Notes under the pieces: generated by a model | What the model saw: only the letters and a program-made list of their open reading frames with translations | What the model was told of the DNA's origin: nothing | Database searches by the model: none | Position numbers and translations under genes: made by a program | Shown here: piece after piece, positions 4,598-5,180 of the stretch | How positions within the stretch are numbered: position 1 is the first letter of the stretch | How the letters are laid out: each line of letters starts with the position of its first letter | Assembly: GCA_030591195.1 (NCBI GenBank) | Contig: JAUVBO010000340.1 | Location: 1-5,180 of the forward strand | Origin: Pseudomonadota bacterium | GTDB lineage: Bacteria > Myxococcota > Polyangia > GCA-2747355 > JACKDQ01 | Length of the DNA: 5,180 nucleotides | Direction: 5' to 3'

Positions 4598-5180
4598 CTA
4601 GCGCCGGCGGCGACGCGCCAGCAGCCAGAGCGGGAGCAGTAGCCAGAGCGGGAGCGGCGGCCGGAGCGGCTCGTCGCCGCTGTCGCCCTCCACGGCACAG
4701 GCGCAGCCGCCGGCGCCCGTGGCCAAGGTCTCGGTGGTGCTGGTCGCCCGGCTGACGCAGAGCCCTGCCTCGCAGCGATGAGTCTCCGGGCGGCACACGG
4801 TCAGCTCGCACGGGTCGGCAGCGCAGACGCCCTCGACGCAGACCTGGCTCTTGTCGCACTCCACCGACTCGCACGGGTCGACCACGCAGGTGCCGTTGAC
4901 GCAGACCTGGCTGCCCGAGCTGCACTGGACGCCAGCGCAGGGGTCGGCGACGCACTTGGTGGTCCGCTGCCCGGTGCCATCATCGACCAGCTGGCACTGC
5001 TCGTTCGGCCCGCAGGCGAGCGCGTCACAGTGCTTGATACAGCGTCCCTGGTGGCAGAACTCGTCGACGTCGCAGGTCTTACCAACGCAGGTGTCCGGCA
5101 GGCAGGCGCCCATCACGCAGCGCTGGCCCGCCGGGCAGGGGTGCGCCTGGTAGCACGAGTCGTCGACGCAGCTGCCCTTG
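4598..5180 (-). CDS. Cys-repeat surface protein with MYXO-CTERM-like anchor (5' end outside window)
   Basis: The minus-strand frame is open from the right edge to the TAG at 4598-4600, giving 193 visible residues; the start lies beyond 5180. Residues ~4-141 hold six Cys-rich units of the form DPC-x4-C-x5/6-C-x4-C (for example GSQVCVNGTC and KSQVCVEGVC). One unit is expanded by a VDDGTGQRTT insert. They resemble the Myxococcales-type Cys-rich repeats I recall (TIGR04201-like) and would form disulfides after export. A short Thr-rich linker leads to the tag: GAGGCAC (Cys159), a Pro/Leu/Trp helix (~176-187), then Ala and five Arg. Family knowledge suggests surface display through the myxosortase pathway; binding partners are unknown. 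GTG and ATG codons at 5116 and 5113 fall inside a Cys unit, so they are not starts. The membrane-protein gene follows 92 bp downstream. Confidence 0.85.
   Translation of the reverse strand, partial: KGSCVDDSCYQAHPCPAGQRCVMGACLPDTCVGKTCDVDEFCHQGRCIKHCDALACGPNEQCQLVDDGTGQRTTKCVADPCAGVQCSSGSQVCVNGTCVVDPCESVECDKSQVCVEGVCAADPCELTVCRPETHRCEAGLCVSRATSTTETLATGAGGCACAVEGDSGDEPLRPPLPLWLLLPLWLLARRRRR
4619..4654 (-). repeat. Tandem 18-bp duplication in the membrane anchor of the Cys-repeat protein
   Basis: cagcagccagagcgggag (4619-4636) and cagtagccagagcgggag (4637-4654) differ at one base. On the minus strand each encodes LPLWLL, so the anchor helix is two copies of one six-residue unit. The preceding 18 bp (4655-4672, encoding EPLRPP) looks like a decayed third copy. 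Confidence 0.85.

Noticed and set aside
4045..4755. Plus-strand open frame across the intergenic region and the membrane-protein gene
   Set aside because: It runs through a terminator and antisense to two supported genes, and its tail is Ala/Arg low-complexity sequence.
4757..5179. Repeated DNA in the Cys-repeat gene as a mobile or CRISPR repeat
   Set aside because: The similarity follows the protein repeat (DPC and VCV-x-G-x-C codons) in one open frame and diverges at silent positions.

Overview
The window looks like a piece of a high-GC myxobacterial (Myxococcota, formerly deltaproteobacterial) chromosome. The strongest clue is that three of the five genes end in a MYXO-CTERM-type sorting tag: a Gly-rich stretch with a Cys, a short Trp/Leu-rich membrane helix, then an Arg cluster at the extreme C-terminus. 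A PilZ domain protein and a Cys-repeat surface protein fit the same group. No species can be named from the sequence alone.

Layout, left to right. Positions 1-607 (+) hold the 3' part of a gene for an exported protein with a Thr-rich linker, one bacterial Ig-like domain and a MYXO-CTERM anchor. It converges on the next gene across a 60-bp gap with two small hairpins. Positions 668-1693 (-) encode a cytoplasmic protein joining an N-terminal PilZ (c-di-GMP-binding) domain to a C-terminal FlK-like hotdog thioesterase domain. Positions 1810-4008 (-) encode a secreted, propeptide-containing zinc metalloprotease of the M4/M36 (gluzincin) type with a C-terminal beta domain and a MYXO-CTERM tag. A 278-bp intergenic stretch upstream of it carries three tandem 14-bp repeats and, further right, an intrinsic terminator for the next gene. 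Positions 4287-4505 (-) encode a 72-aa DUF2892-type inner-membrane protein. Positions 4598-5180 (-) hold the 3' part of a gene for a Cys-repeat surface protein, again MYXO-CTERM anchored. Every gene but the first lies on the minus strand.

How they fit together: the Ig-like protein, the metalloprotease and the Cys-repeat protein are all predicted to be exported and held at the cell surface by the same sorting pathway, or released by it. No sorting peptidase is visible here. Gaps of about 90-280 bp, and a good terminator between the membrane protein and the protease, argue against one long operon. The most unusual item is the PilZ-hotdog fusion, which would put an acyl-CoA thioesterase-like domain under c-di-GMP control if both halves are active. 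I found no tRNA, rRNA, CRISPR array, transposase or phage gene.
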